From the NCBI GenBank assembly GCA_032207245.1, contig CM063505.1:175197700-175261699 (forward strand): a DNA stretch of 64,000 bases. Reading direction: 5' to 3'. The notes below the pieces were generated by a model. The model did not search any database. It was not told the origin of the DNA and was given only the letters and a program-made list of their open reading frames with translations. Source of the DNA: Pardosa pseudoannulata (taxonomy: Eukaryota > Arthropoda > Arachnida > Araneae > Lycosidae). Positions 14,401-28,151 of the stretch are shown here, in pieces. Both the position numbers and the translations under genes were made by a program. How positions within the stretch are numbered: the stretch's first letter is position 1; each line of letters opens with the position of its first letter.

Positions 14401-17400
14401 AAAATCTATTTGTAAACTGCAGATTTTCTTGTAAGTTTAAATAATCTCAATATATATATAAAAAAAAGATTACAAAGCAAATTTTTCTCCTCTGTAAAAA
14501 CATCCTCTGTAATTACATTTATTTATATTTAAGTGTCTTTATGTTAGATGAATTTTAATATGACTGTTGTAACAAAACATGTTTATCCCAAAACAAATTT
14601 ATACCCTACTCTCCACCATGTGTACTAGTCTTAACAGTACAAATTAATTTTAAAAAAATAATAAAATTTAGACAAAGACTTTGTACATAAACCTGAAAAA
14701 GAATTATACATTAAAAGGCAAAAAATTATGGAATTTGCTGAAGCCTGATTTTAAATCTTGATCAACTAACAGTTTAATATAGTTTATTTATTTATTTCTC
14801 TCCAACCATATTTATATTAAAAATGTATACTCACCTACTATTCTGAAAGATGTCCCAAATTAAAGGTAGAAAATTTTAACTTGTTACAGATTCCTTAGAC
14901 TCTTTTAAAAAATGTTACAGTTGCTTATGTTAAGATTTTAAAAAAAATAGTGGGGGATACTAAAGGTTTAAATATTCTTTATAGCATTGTTTGCTAATAT
15001 TTTATGAAATTAACTGTCTATTGGTTAATAATTTAATTCTTAAATCTCTGAAATTACTCTATTTTTTATAAGGTATTCATTAATATGCAAGTTTATGTTC
15101 CAATCCTTTAAAAAAAATGAGATAAAGTTTTTTTTAGAACTGAAAGATAAGGTATACCCTCTAAAGATATGGCCCACCACTATTAAAATAAAGATTAAAC
15201 ATCTGTTCTTTACTGAAAATTTATATTTTACAAACATATCACATTTATTATTTTTGTGGTTTACATTATCTTTTGTAAATGTGTGCAAATTTTTTGTTCT
15301 GTTATTGGCTTTCAGTTATTGTCTTTCATTTAAGAACTATTTCCTATCTTTTCTTTTAACAACTGTTATATTAATTTCATTATCTTATATTTTGTTAATG
15401 AAATTTATTTTTGTAAGTGTTAAAATGTGTGATTTTTGTTTCACTAAATTATTCTCTGTAAATAATGCTTTACTTTTGTCGTGTCATATATGTCAATTAA
15501 GTATAACCATCCTTGTATTAAGTTCATTGTATATCAATGATCCAAATTTTCATGCTAACTTTGCACTAAATCTAGATTTTCTTATTGCCAATTAAATGTA
15601 AATATTTCTCTCAAAGATGAAAGTGAGTCTGATTTGCTCTGTATAACATTGGTATTTGTAATTTCAGCTCGGCCAACATTCTTGAATCTCAGTTTCAATT
15701 TGAATAAGAGTCTCCGTCAGAGTTCATCTATTTTAAGTATGTTAGGTCTAAGACATCTTTCATCAATGTCTGTTTTCAGTTTGAAAATGTGTGCTTCTTC
15801 CTATATTATAATACAAAGTGTGCATTGTAGCTCCCCCTGCACATGTATAAAAGCTACTTTTTTGTTTGTTTGTTACATTTTTCATTTTTAAAATTTACCC
15901 TGCAAGCACTGTCATGTTCCCTTATCACTTCGCTGCTGCATTTTTCTATTGGATGTTAGTACTCATTATTTATTTACTACTTCTACTGTGTAAAATTTTG
16001 GTAGAATTTTTAAGTCAATTTCTTCTGCATGCATTTCTTCATAATTGCATGTATCTTTAGTGTTCTTTATATTTTTATCTAGATAAAATTTTTCTCAGGA
16101 TTGTTTCACGTTTTCATTTATTTTTGCAGCATCACCACTCAATGGATTGACTCCTCAGTCCACAAAGCTGATGAAACCCATGTCTACAGTTGTTGAAGAG
16201 CACAGTCTTCAAAGCGTGCCTGAATGTGGACTTGATGACAGCACTGAATTCTGTGATCATGTAAATAATAAATACTATTGACTTTCTTTAATTCTTTGAA
16301 TCTAATAACAGCCAAACTAACTTTTGATTAATTTTCAATGCCTGCAACACCATGTAAATCATTTTTTTTAAAGAGATACAAAGCATTTATTCAATGAAAG
16401 TAATTTCTGAGAAAGGGTGAAAGAATATCTTATAATTTTTTGGCTTTCTAGTTGGGATTCAAATGATAAACTTATATCTGTGGTAAATCTTATATCTAGT
16501 TTTTATTTAATCTTAAAGCATTGAAATGATATTCCTTTCATGGAAAATATATAAAATGTAATATTTGGATATTTAAGTAAATTTTTATACCTTTACTTGT
16601 TGTTCTTAAAACTTTTCTTTTGTATCCTTCTATAAAGCACTGGTAAAGCTTTCTAGTCTGGTACTTATGGTTTGTAATAATCACAGAACTAAGTATACTG
16701 CTAATCGTGATGAAATAATTTTAAAATACAATATTAAAAAAAGTTTCTCTGTTATTTACTGAATTTTTATTAGTTCTTATTTTTAGTAACCACATAAAAA
16801 ATGTAGGAAAAAAAATTATCAAATGTGTTGAAAGCAAATTATAATTTAATATATTGTTAAATTATTCTCCTTATAGAATAAAATTTATCCTGAATTTTTT
16901 CTATAAGACAAACATTTGCAGAGTTTTTCTGTGTAAAAAGTGTTACTGATAAAATAATGTCTGATAAAATGTTGAGAATCCAATGAAGAATATAGAGTAT
17001 ATTAAAATTTACTTTACATGAGAAATAAAAATTATGATTAAAAAATTTATTTTAAAGTTTGCCATATGCCATATATAGTCTTTTGCTAATATTTAAATTT
17101 AATCAGCAGCTATATTAATATTAAAGTGTAATTGTTGACATTTGACAAATATTCTGTTTGTAACAACTACTCCCCACTCCGGAGGCCACGTTGTAATATA
17201 ACACACTGTTCTGGTGCTTTATGCTTGCATGGGACTTGCCCACCTACTTTTACTGAGGCAGGTATGTTTGTAGATCACCTCTGGGATGCATGGGCTAAAT
17301 AAATCCTCCAAAGTTTTAGACGGACAACACAAATTTATTTATAAGACTTATGAAACATTAGAGTAAAAACAAAATGTCATATTTAGAACCTCGGAGCCTG

Positions 17401-18225
17401 CATGAGTCAGAAAGGATGAAACCAAGTATTCCTTTAAGTTCAAACATAAAACCATCATCATGTTCTCTCACATTGAACTGAGAGATATCTTCAAGTCGCA
17501 GACCTGAATCCAACTGCTTTCTTCACATCTTCTCTCCCTTTTTTTTGGGGGGGGGAGGGCCTGGAAACTCCAAAAAGAACACATCCTCCTTTTCCAAGGC
17601 CCTGAAAAAAAAAAAATAAAAATATCTGACAACTGCGAAAACCTTATTAGCCCCCCCCCCTTTGCTGGCCAGTTTCTTATTTTTCCTAAGGAACCCAGGG
17701 TGGAAGGGAATCAATGAGGCGATTTTTCCGATATCATGAAGGGCACACATGAGTCGTGGTTGCAAATTCCTTACACTGTTGTTATTACATTAGTTCTCAT
17801 GCTGTCCACTAAATTTTTCTACTGAAATATCAGTGGTGAAAAGCATTAAAAATTTCTGAGTTTTCAACCACCTAACTCTATTTCACACCATGACAAGTAA
17901 AAATAGATTTCCATGTTGTTCATTTAATTTTTATTTAAGACAAGTAGTTTTACAAAGTTTGTTAGTTATATAAATGTTTTATACTTACAAAAATCTTGGA
18001 AACGTTTTGGCTGTGTGGTATTTATTGTAAAAATTACAATGGGGTTTACAGCCTTGTACTTGTATATTGTAATAGAGTCTTATGTCTCCTTAGTGTAGAT
18101 CTTTTTCAGCAAACCAGTATATGTATCAATAACTAAATTGTTTGTCATTTGTGTATTTGCATATAAATCCTATACCTCCAAATTTAAAAGATTATTGAAT
18201 AATACAAAGATATGAATAGTAAGAA

Positions 18226-18275
<50 letters not shown>

Positions 18276-21200
18276 AGTCTGGTGATGAGAATTGTGTACA
18301 AAATTTGGAAGAAAAGTATGTTGAAAGTGAAGAAGAGCTAAATAATATCCAGTCAAGTAGAACTGAGGAAAATCTACAAGCACAAAGAGAATCAACAGAA
18401 ACTACAGAAATAGTTCCTGAAAAAAGAGGACGTGCTCTAGAAACACCAGACAGTATAGGTGATATGCAGGTATGCATATTTCTAAATTTTGAACTTTTTA
18501 AAAAATAATAAATTCTAATCTGTAAAAACTATAATGTTGTAAAAAATTTACAAAAGGTGACAAACTTTATGTTGACAAACACTAACTCTATGAGATTATT
18601 TCCTGCTTTTAGTTTAGATCAGACTTAACCAATGTAAAAAATTGGGTACATAATTTGTCATTTACTTCTATGAATTAGCCAAGAATTTAGAGAACTTTTA
18701 TAGAGCTAAAGTTGGAGAATTGGCTTATATATGAATTTGTGGAACAGATATAGTAAAGATCCTTCTTACCAACATTTTTTGCCATTAATAACCAAAAAGT
18801 CACAATATTGACTAAAATAATCAAAACATTTTAAAGAAACAGGCAGAAAATAACTAAACAAGTATATATAATGGTAGAAAATTAATGAATTTGCAAAAGG
18901 TTTGAACTGAGAAAAACACAGAAATTGAAAATAAATTTATAATATCTCACCTGTGTTATAATTGTGCCAAAGTAGCATAAAAACTAAAAACCTGCCATGA
19001 AGATTTATACTACATCTGTAAAAAATCACCTAACCCTGTAAGAAACAAACTTCCCTTTAAACCAAAAACAAGTGATAAATCGCCAAAAATAACACATTTC
19101 AAATTGTTAAGTTTATATTACTTAAATTTTTTAAAAAGTGATAGGATTACTTCAGATAGGATTACTTGAGTTGAAATTATTGTTGTTAGCTTCTTAAAAG
19201 TAAGTATATTACTGGCCTCATGGTCTAATACCTTGATTCTCAAACTGGATGCTGCTTTAAGAATCAAGAAAAGTTGGCCTAAAATTGTGAATTCAATAAA
19301 GAAAGCATGAAGGTACTTAAAAGTTAAAATTTTAATTGTCTTTTCTCACCACTATTGGAACAATAAGAATCATCTTTACTTTTGTTTGGAGGTGTAACCA
19401 GTCATCTACTTTGCCATAGAGAATTTGTCAACCCTAACTCATCAAAAATCCAACATGGATGCAGTTCTCAAACTAGATACTGCATCAAACAAAGTTTGGG
19501 GACAGCTGGTCTAGTACTCCTATTTACAGCAATTTGACTGGAAAATATTTCTCCCATTTACCTGTTTGACGTATATTTGAACTTAAAAATTATTCCAGTT
19601 TATATACAGGTTTTGAATTATGGGTTGAATTTTCCCCTGGGCTCATGCACAGATGAATTTATATTTGGAAGTATAGAGTATATACATTTTAAGAAATTTA
19701 AAACGATACAGTATTATTATTATTAATGTTTTTATGATTTATAAAATTACAATAAAATAGTCAAGCACAAGGACATTAATAATTATAACTAATATAATCA
19801 GTAAAACAATCAAACACTTTATTTAATATGATGTGTTTGTTTCAACTATAAATTTTGTAATTTCTGCCAATGCCACATAATGATACATAATTTGCTATCA
19901 TTTGGCCACCCCTGGTTAATATACATTTAGAAGCCAAATGAACTTAAGATTTTAATATAAAAGAATAGAAGTATGAAAAATATATTTCTAAAAGATTATT
20001 TTAGGTAACATAATTATTTTATTTATTATTTTATGTTATTTTATGGTTCATAGAAATAAAAATAAATTTAAAAAGTTCTATCTACCAGAGATGTAACAGG
20101 GGATAGAAGTGCAAATTATCAATTTATCAATGCCTGTACAGAAGAAAATTTTTATATTGGGCAAGAAATCCCAACTGTATATATTTATTCATATGATAGA
20201 CATATTCATATGAAATTAATATTTATTAGTCTATAGGCATTATATCTCATTCATGGATTTAAAGAAATTTTCTTATTGAAAAATAGGAATAATTATGTGC
20301 ATAAGTTATAATAATAATAATTATTATTATATTTTATGATATTAACTTTTGATCTGACATATGTCAAAACAAAAATTATTTTTAATACTAATTTCCATCT
20401 ATATTAGCAATTTCAAACTGTATTTCTGTACTTTCAAAACTGTATTTTTTTCTTGTTTATCGTTTGAATTTTTCTTAAAATATTAAACTACTAGCATATA
20501 GCCCGTCATATGACGGGATCAGTAAAATTTTTAATTTTCCAGAATTGTAAAGGTACCCTATGAGGCAGGTAAAAAAAATGGTTTGTTTTTTGGCTGAGAA
20601 TTATCTTTCTACAAAAATAATCGATTAAAATTATCACATTTGTACCTAATCTATTATTTAAGCCAAATATAAAAGAAAATTATTTAGGTAATATCTAAGT
20701 TTAAGGATAAAATGTATGAAAATAATTCAGATGATATTTAAATAATTTAAAATAAGAAATGATTAAATGAGATAATTAAAGGAATGATGTCATAATGATA
20801 GAAAAATTGTTATTTTTACCTATTTATTATGGGATAAATTGATAAATTTAATCACCTGTTCCTAAAATAGGGCTTGATATAATGGCATTAAACGCTCGAA
20901 AAGGGAGACGAGGTGGATTTCGAACGTTTTAAATATGACAGTATTTTTCACTGCGATATGACGCTTATTCATTTTCGATGCCAATTTATTTTAGAATCGG
21001 ATCTATAGTTTAGGAAAAGATAAACTTTACTCGCTTTGAATTTTGCCAACCCTAACTCATCAAAAATCCAACATGGATGCTATATCCATACCAGGTCCAA
21101 CCGCTTCATAAATTCGAGGACAGACAGACAGATAACTTAGGCTATTAATGCATTACGTAAAGAAAGTTTAAGTCATAAAAAGTTGAAAAAATAGTAAACA

Positions 21201-24200
21201 TTTATTTTAAAAATAATAAAACAACTTTAGGAATAATAATTTAAAAGAAAAAGCAGAAAATATTAAATTAATTAGACATCTAGAAAAGTTTGGCTGTGTC
21301 GGGGACAGAACCATCAACCTGAGAAGTACGATGATGAAATGGGCAAACCCTCTACCGAATGTGCTAGGCCTACACATGGTGAAGGAACTAATTAGAGTAT
21401 ATGAGCGTCGAGTAAACACAGTCCAGTTTAAATATTATGCTCCGTCCTCACTGCTCCCTCTTATTCTATACTAAATTCATATCAAGAATGAATTTAGTAT
21501 AGAATAAGAGGAAGAATAAGACTTGGAATACTAGCGTTAAATGCTCGAAAAGGGGGGATGGGTTGGATTTCGAACTCGCTTTGAATTTTGCTAACCCTAA
21601 CTCATAAAAAATCCAATATGGATGCCTGTATCCATACCAGGTACAACCGCTTCATAAATTCGTGAACAGACAACTTAGGATATTATTATATAGGGGATTA
21701 GTGCTCTTTTTATATAAATTGGGTTCTTTTTAAGTCTAGTTACTTTGATATTTCAGCAAAAAGTTGGCACTCCTAGCATGATCTCTAGCGGTTATGGATC
21801 TCAAGCTTTGTCTACAACTCCAGCATCTAGTGAAGATTCAATATCCATACAGAGTGGTGGCACAGAAGATTTTAGGGATCCTGATTTCATTCCAGACATT
21901 GTTCCCCCCAGGTGAGAACAGCATTTATTAAAATAAATCTAATTATCAAATTGAATATATTAATAACTTAACATGAAAGTTTAATTAGTTCTGTCACAAG
22001 CTAATAAGTTGATTTGCTTCTGCATGAAATAAAATTTATTTGGAATTAAATTAATTCATGCCCAGTTCTCTAAAAGCATCTTTTGTAAATACCTTTTCGC
22101 CTTTCCTTTTCTCTTAAACTCTAAAAGCATTTCTTTTGTTATGTGCTTTTACATAAGAAAAATATTATTATAAAGAGTATTGTGTAATTACAACAAAATA
22201 TATCTAAGATATTTTCTATGACAAGGCAAGAAATCAACTGAACAACAATTCATAACTAAAAATACACATACATTGGTACATTTGTAAGTCAAGTTACTAC
22301 TGTAATCATTTTACAGTTATCTTTGTGAGAAAAATGGTGTATTAATATTTAATCAATTATTTAACATATTTTGTGTTGCATAGGAAATAATTCTTAAATT
22401 ACCTTTATTAAAAGTGTTTTATGATAGCTCCTAAAGTTTTTAATTTGGCTTTATGTAATACAATATTGATCATGAAGTATTAATATTTCAATTACCAATA
22501 AAATCATTCATTATTGTAATTTTTTTTGTAAAATGTTTTATTGTAAAATGTTTTTTTTTTCTTATTTAAATTCAAATCATTGTGTATCTTTTAGGTATGA
22601 AAATTAATATTTTTCAATATTATTTACCTGAAATTTTAACACTCATGTTGGCCTATTTATACAAAGCTTTAAACTCTGTTAAAGAGATACACAAGAAGTA
22701 TGTTGGCTTCTGCAAATCAACTCATAATTTTTCACTAAACCTCAGTGAATCCTTATGGCAATTGTTAGATAAAAATTTCTGGGTCTAAGCTAATACAGTG
22801 TTTCCTAACTTCTGATACAAGGGTATATGGTAATATGTAGGAAAAATAATGGAAGAAAATTAATATGGTATTATTTTTTATGTTTAACTTATTTTATAAA
22901 ATTTGTGAACTATCAAATCAAAATGAAGTTTTTATAAGTGTCATTCATTTGGTCACTTAATTTGCCAATTAACCCAACTAAGAAAAGAAAACTTATATAT
23001 ACAGTCTTTGACAATATTAATGTGCTTTTATAGTTCCTGAATCTTTTAGAATTTTGCAATACAATTGAGATATAAATGATTAGCTATGAAGCTAAATCAT
23101 TATTTTATTTACAATTTAGTTATATTATAATAAAGTAAAACTGAAAATAATATTAGTAGTTCAAATCTTAATGTTTTTAATAAATTAAAGGAACTCCCTT
23201 TATTATGATTGCTGCTCTCACTCATAATGCTAACAATGCAGTTTAAAACATTTTTCTTAAGTTTAGTATTATGATTGCTAAAAAAAATTTTTTTTATTAT
23301 TTTTATTAAAATGGACTTTGTGTGTGACCCTTTTTTAAAAAAAAAATATTTCTCTTTTCAGTAGCTTCCGAGATCTGTGGTGTTACACAGTCATCCTATA
23401 ATCAGTATTCCTTTGTGATATCTCATGAGATACTTAAAAGTTTTTAAAAATTAAAGTGGGAAAAGAAAAAAACTTTAAAATTTTACTGGTGATCATATTA
23501 ATATGGCTGGCCAGGGTCTGTATATAGCAAGAGAGAGCTTAGATGGATATGTGACAATGCTTATGAGAAGGGGCATCCATAGATGAAAAGTTTTGAGGAG
23601 TACAGTAGGAAAAAACGGTTAAAATTCACTGACCCAATTCATTGTTAACAAATGTTTGATTATAATAAGTGTTTATATTAATCTATGTACATATTTTAAA
23701 ACAATTTTTGTTGTATAATAATAATAATTGTAAGTTTTCAGTTAAATAATTTTAAGTTTTTTCATTACTCAATATAATATTAAAGTACTTTTATTGTATT
23801 ATTTACTATAGTGAAGAGGACCATCAACCTCAGTTCTTTACGAACAACTCAGAATTCATTGAAGACTTCCATAACAATAATAATACCCACTCATCTGGTG
23901 AAGATGTTAAGGTAGATATTTAAAAATTATTGTTACTTCTACTTTTGACTTTTGTAAATCTGAGAGCATGACTTATACTTTCTGTTCACAAAATTAGATT
24001 CAAGAAATGTCTGATATATTAGAAGTAAGATTTTAAAAACTAGCTTTTGCCCAAATCTAGTTTGGAAAATTAAAATTAAATTTTGTGATGTCTGGACCTT
24101 TTTAGTGAGAAAGAAATCTTAATGTTTCTATTTTATAAATGCCAAAATGAATTTTTTTTTTTTTCAAATTTACATTGAATATGGAATTGTTATTTTTGCA

Positions 24201-27200
24201 ATAAATAGTAGTATTTTGTTCTTTGTGTATATTCATGTTATCTAAGAGCAAGACTTTATATTTTTATAGAGTTATTTACACTGTTTAAAAATGTATATTT
24301 ATATATTTATTGAACGTTTGTAACATTGGCTCTAGTGATTGCCTAGTGATTTTTAATGTACAAAATTAAGCAGGAAAAAATTTCTATTTTTGATACATTT
24401 TTCAGACATGTGCATACTGTATTAAAAACTATCCAAATAAGTAACTAAATTATGTTCTCCAATTTTAATTCCCTCTTTGTAATGCAAATAAAACCTCAAT
24501 TCACAAACCGCAGTAGCTTAAAAGTTTCCTACAGATAAAATCACTGATTTGCATTACATTTTCCATATTCAATTAACCAGTCTGACAAGAATCTTGCAAA
24601 ATAGCTGTTGATTTTGAGCCTCAAAGCCACCTGTTTTCTTGCAAGTTAGCATCATTCTCTGCTTCAAAAATGCTGATCAAATACAATTCTCACCTCAAAG
24701 AATCCATGGGATCCTTTAGAGGTGACTGAAAATAACTGTACTGGACTGTATAATCACATTCAGGATGTTCTGATTTTGTCCATATATTTTTTCTTTCATT
24801 TAAGGAACTCTGACCCTATAACTGTACTCTTTTTATTTGATCCTGATGTCTTTTAAAAAAAGATGTGACCTTTTACCAAACCTAGCCTTGACAAACCAAT
24901 AAGAGCTTGTTTTATCCACAAAAATACAAATCTAAATTTTTAGATATAATATATAATACATGCATGTACATATATATTCTACAGTATGTTATGTACATGT
25001 ATGCGTGTGTATATTACTGTTTACAAAGTTTTATTCATTTATATTATGGGCTTAATTTATCAAATTGCTAATTATTTATTCTGTTTTTATAACAAAATTA
25101 ACATTTTTATGAATATCATAAGATAGAATTCTTAATGTATTTCCTTTCTTTCTTTGTAGGCTCCTGTTGAGCCTGAACTGTTAGATCCTCAATGTGTTGA
25201 TACACACATTGAAACACACTCCCAAGGTTCTTCAGATGGTATGTTTAATTATTTTAAAAAAAGGTCTAAATGTTATCAATATTTGGTTGTCTCTGAATTT
25301 TTGTTAATTGGAATGATCTTTCACTAGGGGAAATGGGCCGTGATGTTCAATCAGACCTCAAATTTCCATCTTGGTTAACAGTAGGTGAGAGTGTCATGAT
25401 CTCTCCTTACAACAAGACTGGAGTTGTTGCATATCTGGGGCCAACACATTTTGCTCCTGGCCCATGGGCTGGGGTTGAGCTTGACACTCCCACAGGTAAA
25501 TAAACTTATATTCCTATTTATCTCTTCTATCTCATTAAATTTAAACTATACTTAAGGAATTTTATATTGATTATTGCTTGTGGGTACAAAAACAGTAAAA
25601 AAGTTCCATTGTGCAAAGAAATTTCTAATAAAATAATTTTGGAAATAATTGGAACTTTATTTAATAACTGTCATAAGCTATTATCCTAAATGTAAAATGT
25701 GTTTGATGAAATAATTTACACCCATTTGAATATTTTTTATGCTTATAAGCATTTTCTGTAGTTTAACTTTTTTTCTGCAAATAAATTCAATGTTGAAAAC
25801 TAACTTTTTTAGACTCTACAACATTTGTTTAAATGAACTTATATAATAAAAGGATAAAGTAAACTAAACTTTCAAATGAATGTAGAGAATTTGTATAAAA
25901 TCGTAAAGTCATCCCTTAAGGAATATACTATCAAAAACATCCTGTTATTGAATGCATCAAAAGTACTGAAGTAAATTTATAGCCAAAAGCTCTCATTACG
26001 GCCCAAGAAAATTTCAAATCTGTGATCAAAGGTGACAACCTCACATTTCTCTTTTTAACTCCTACTCTAAATTGACTACTGAGGATGCAGTTCACACTCT
26101 TAGGCAAGGGGTCTAACCACTAAAAATTCTATAGTGCCCTAATGACCAATTTAAGAAATTCTGAATAAAAAGAGATGCAAACTATTGGAAACAGATTTTT
26201 GTATAATAGTCGCACAGTTTGTCCCATCCCTAGAAAGAAGGGAGAACCCACCCACCAACCAATATTACGAAAATAGATGTCTTCATCAGTGAAAGTCTCC
26301 AGTTCCTTTTTCACATCACATCACCTGGCCATGACAACAATCCCTCTTCATTGTGCTGGAAAACCCCTTTCATATTTTAGGGTTTTCTCCGCAAATATGT
26401 GGTATGCGCCTTATCGTGTAGTCACGCCACACCTGTAAGGTATAAGGCTAAATTTTACAATGACTTTCTACAATGTTATTCACAAACCCCGTTTAGAAAT
26501 TTAAGGCTTTATCCAAAAAGAAGGAAATTGCGGCGTATGTATAAGTCCGCCACACCTGGTAGAGAATAAGAAAAAGTATTATAAGAAACGCTTATGCCTC
26601 GCACATTCTTAGAAATAGAAGTTAGTAGCTAGGTATTATGAAATTAAAGAAAGGACAGTCTGAGGTCCGAATAATATAAAATTGTGGTCAACACTTCAAA
26701 AGAAGACCGGCTCGTAAAACTTACGCAAAACCGCGAGCTCTTGAAAAACACGATTTGAACAGAACGGAATTTAAGCCAGGTGTAATAGGTACAAAGATAC
26801 CGCACTTATAGATTTAAGAATGAGAAAGTATTTTCGGAAAATCATAAAAGAAGCCGCGTCTGCGAATAACTCCCTCTACCCCTTCAATGCATAAAAGGGT
26901 CAGTATACAAAGATATCGAGAAGGAGAGAAAAGGGGGAAAAAGATAAAAAGGGCAAGTTCAAGATGGGCATGTTTCGAGAAGGGAGTTTAGAAAAAAATA
27001 TAAATATAAAAAAATGCAAATAAATAAATAAATACGAGCGTGGGGTACTAATCCAATGAAAAATCAGAATTTGAGAACTGACCACCTGAATTTTCAAGAG
27101 TGGCTATTTTCCGAAAATGGGACGGAAAAAAGGAGGGGCTAAGAAAAAAAGATTAGAGGATATATACGGGGAAAAGAGGAGAGAAAAAAGGAGATGAGAG

Positions 27201-28107
27201 ATTTAGATTAGATTAGATAGGATGAAGATAGCTTTTTAATTCTCGCAGAAAATATTCTGCGGTATTTTATGCATCGTGTTAGTAACGGATTATTTTGATG
27301 CACTCAAGATGGGTTTTCCTCTGCAGTGGGGTAAGTTCAGTTTTTACTATTTTTACAAACAGTGACAAATGAAGAAATATTGTTTTTTTGTATATATGTA
27401 AATAGTAAATAAATTCTTTTTTTTTAATCTAAATTCCTTTTGATGTCTTAATGAAATTAATTAACCTGAGCCGATAGGGTTGAACCTGGGTAACCTTATG
27501 GATTTAAGGTCAATTAAATTAAAATATATTATTAAGAATTAAATGAGTAAAAATAATATTTAAAGTAAAAGGGATCGGCTCAGTAACGCCGAGCATCGGC
27601 TTAGCAATTGTATACTTAGTTTTATGACATATATATACATACACACAGTCAAACCCTGATTTAGCACCAATCCTGTTAATGTGCCTCTTGTGTGAGAGAC
27701 CAAATATTTTGTACAGGACTAATATGTTGAAAATCCATCAAAGTACAAATTTGTTATAACACCAACCAATCTTTTCCAGGTATAAAAAACAAGCTTAGTG
27801 TTTTCTGAAAATTTTACTCTTTTATCTGCATTTTATTTTTTTTTCCTTTACAAATCACTGTTGGCTCAATAATGTACACTATTTTATACCTTTGAGCATT
27901 TCCAATAATTACAGTAGGCAAATTTTCAATTCATAAATTACGAAATATATTAGATGCTATTTAAGATAAAAAGAATTACCAAGTTCTTTGATGTAGAAAA
28001 TGATATTGAAAAAAAAAAATTAGGAGAAAAACTAGTGTTTAAATATTTCTTTTAAAACATAGTTAAATGTAAAGAAAATTGATTTTAAATTCCAAGCAGT
28101 ATGTTCA

Positions 28108-28151
<44 letters not shown>

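Noticed and set aside
15095..15595. 166-codon + strand frame in a KIF13 intron
   Set aside because: Hydrophobic, AT-driven residue use, no family features, no splice context; chance frame.
18184..18508. Open frames with Lys or Phe runs around the T46 tract
   Set aside because: The Lys frames and the Phe run are homopolymer shadows; only the part from 18278 to 18469 on + is real, as KIF13 exon 10.
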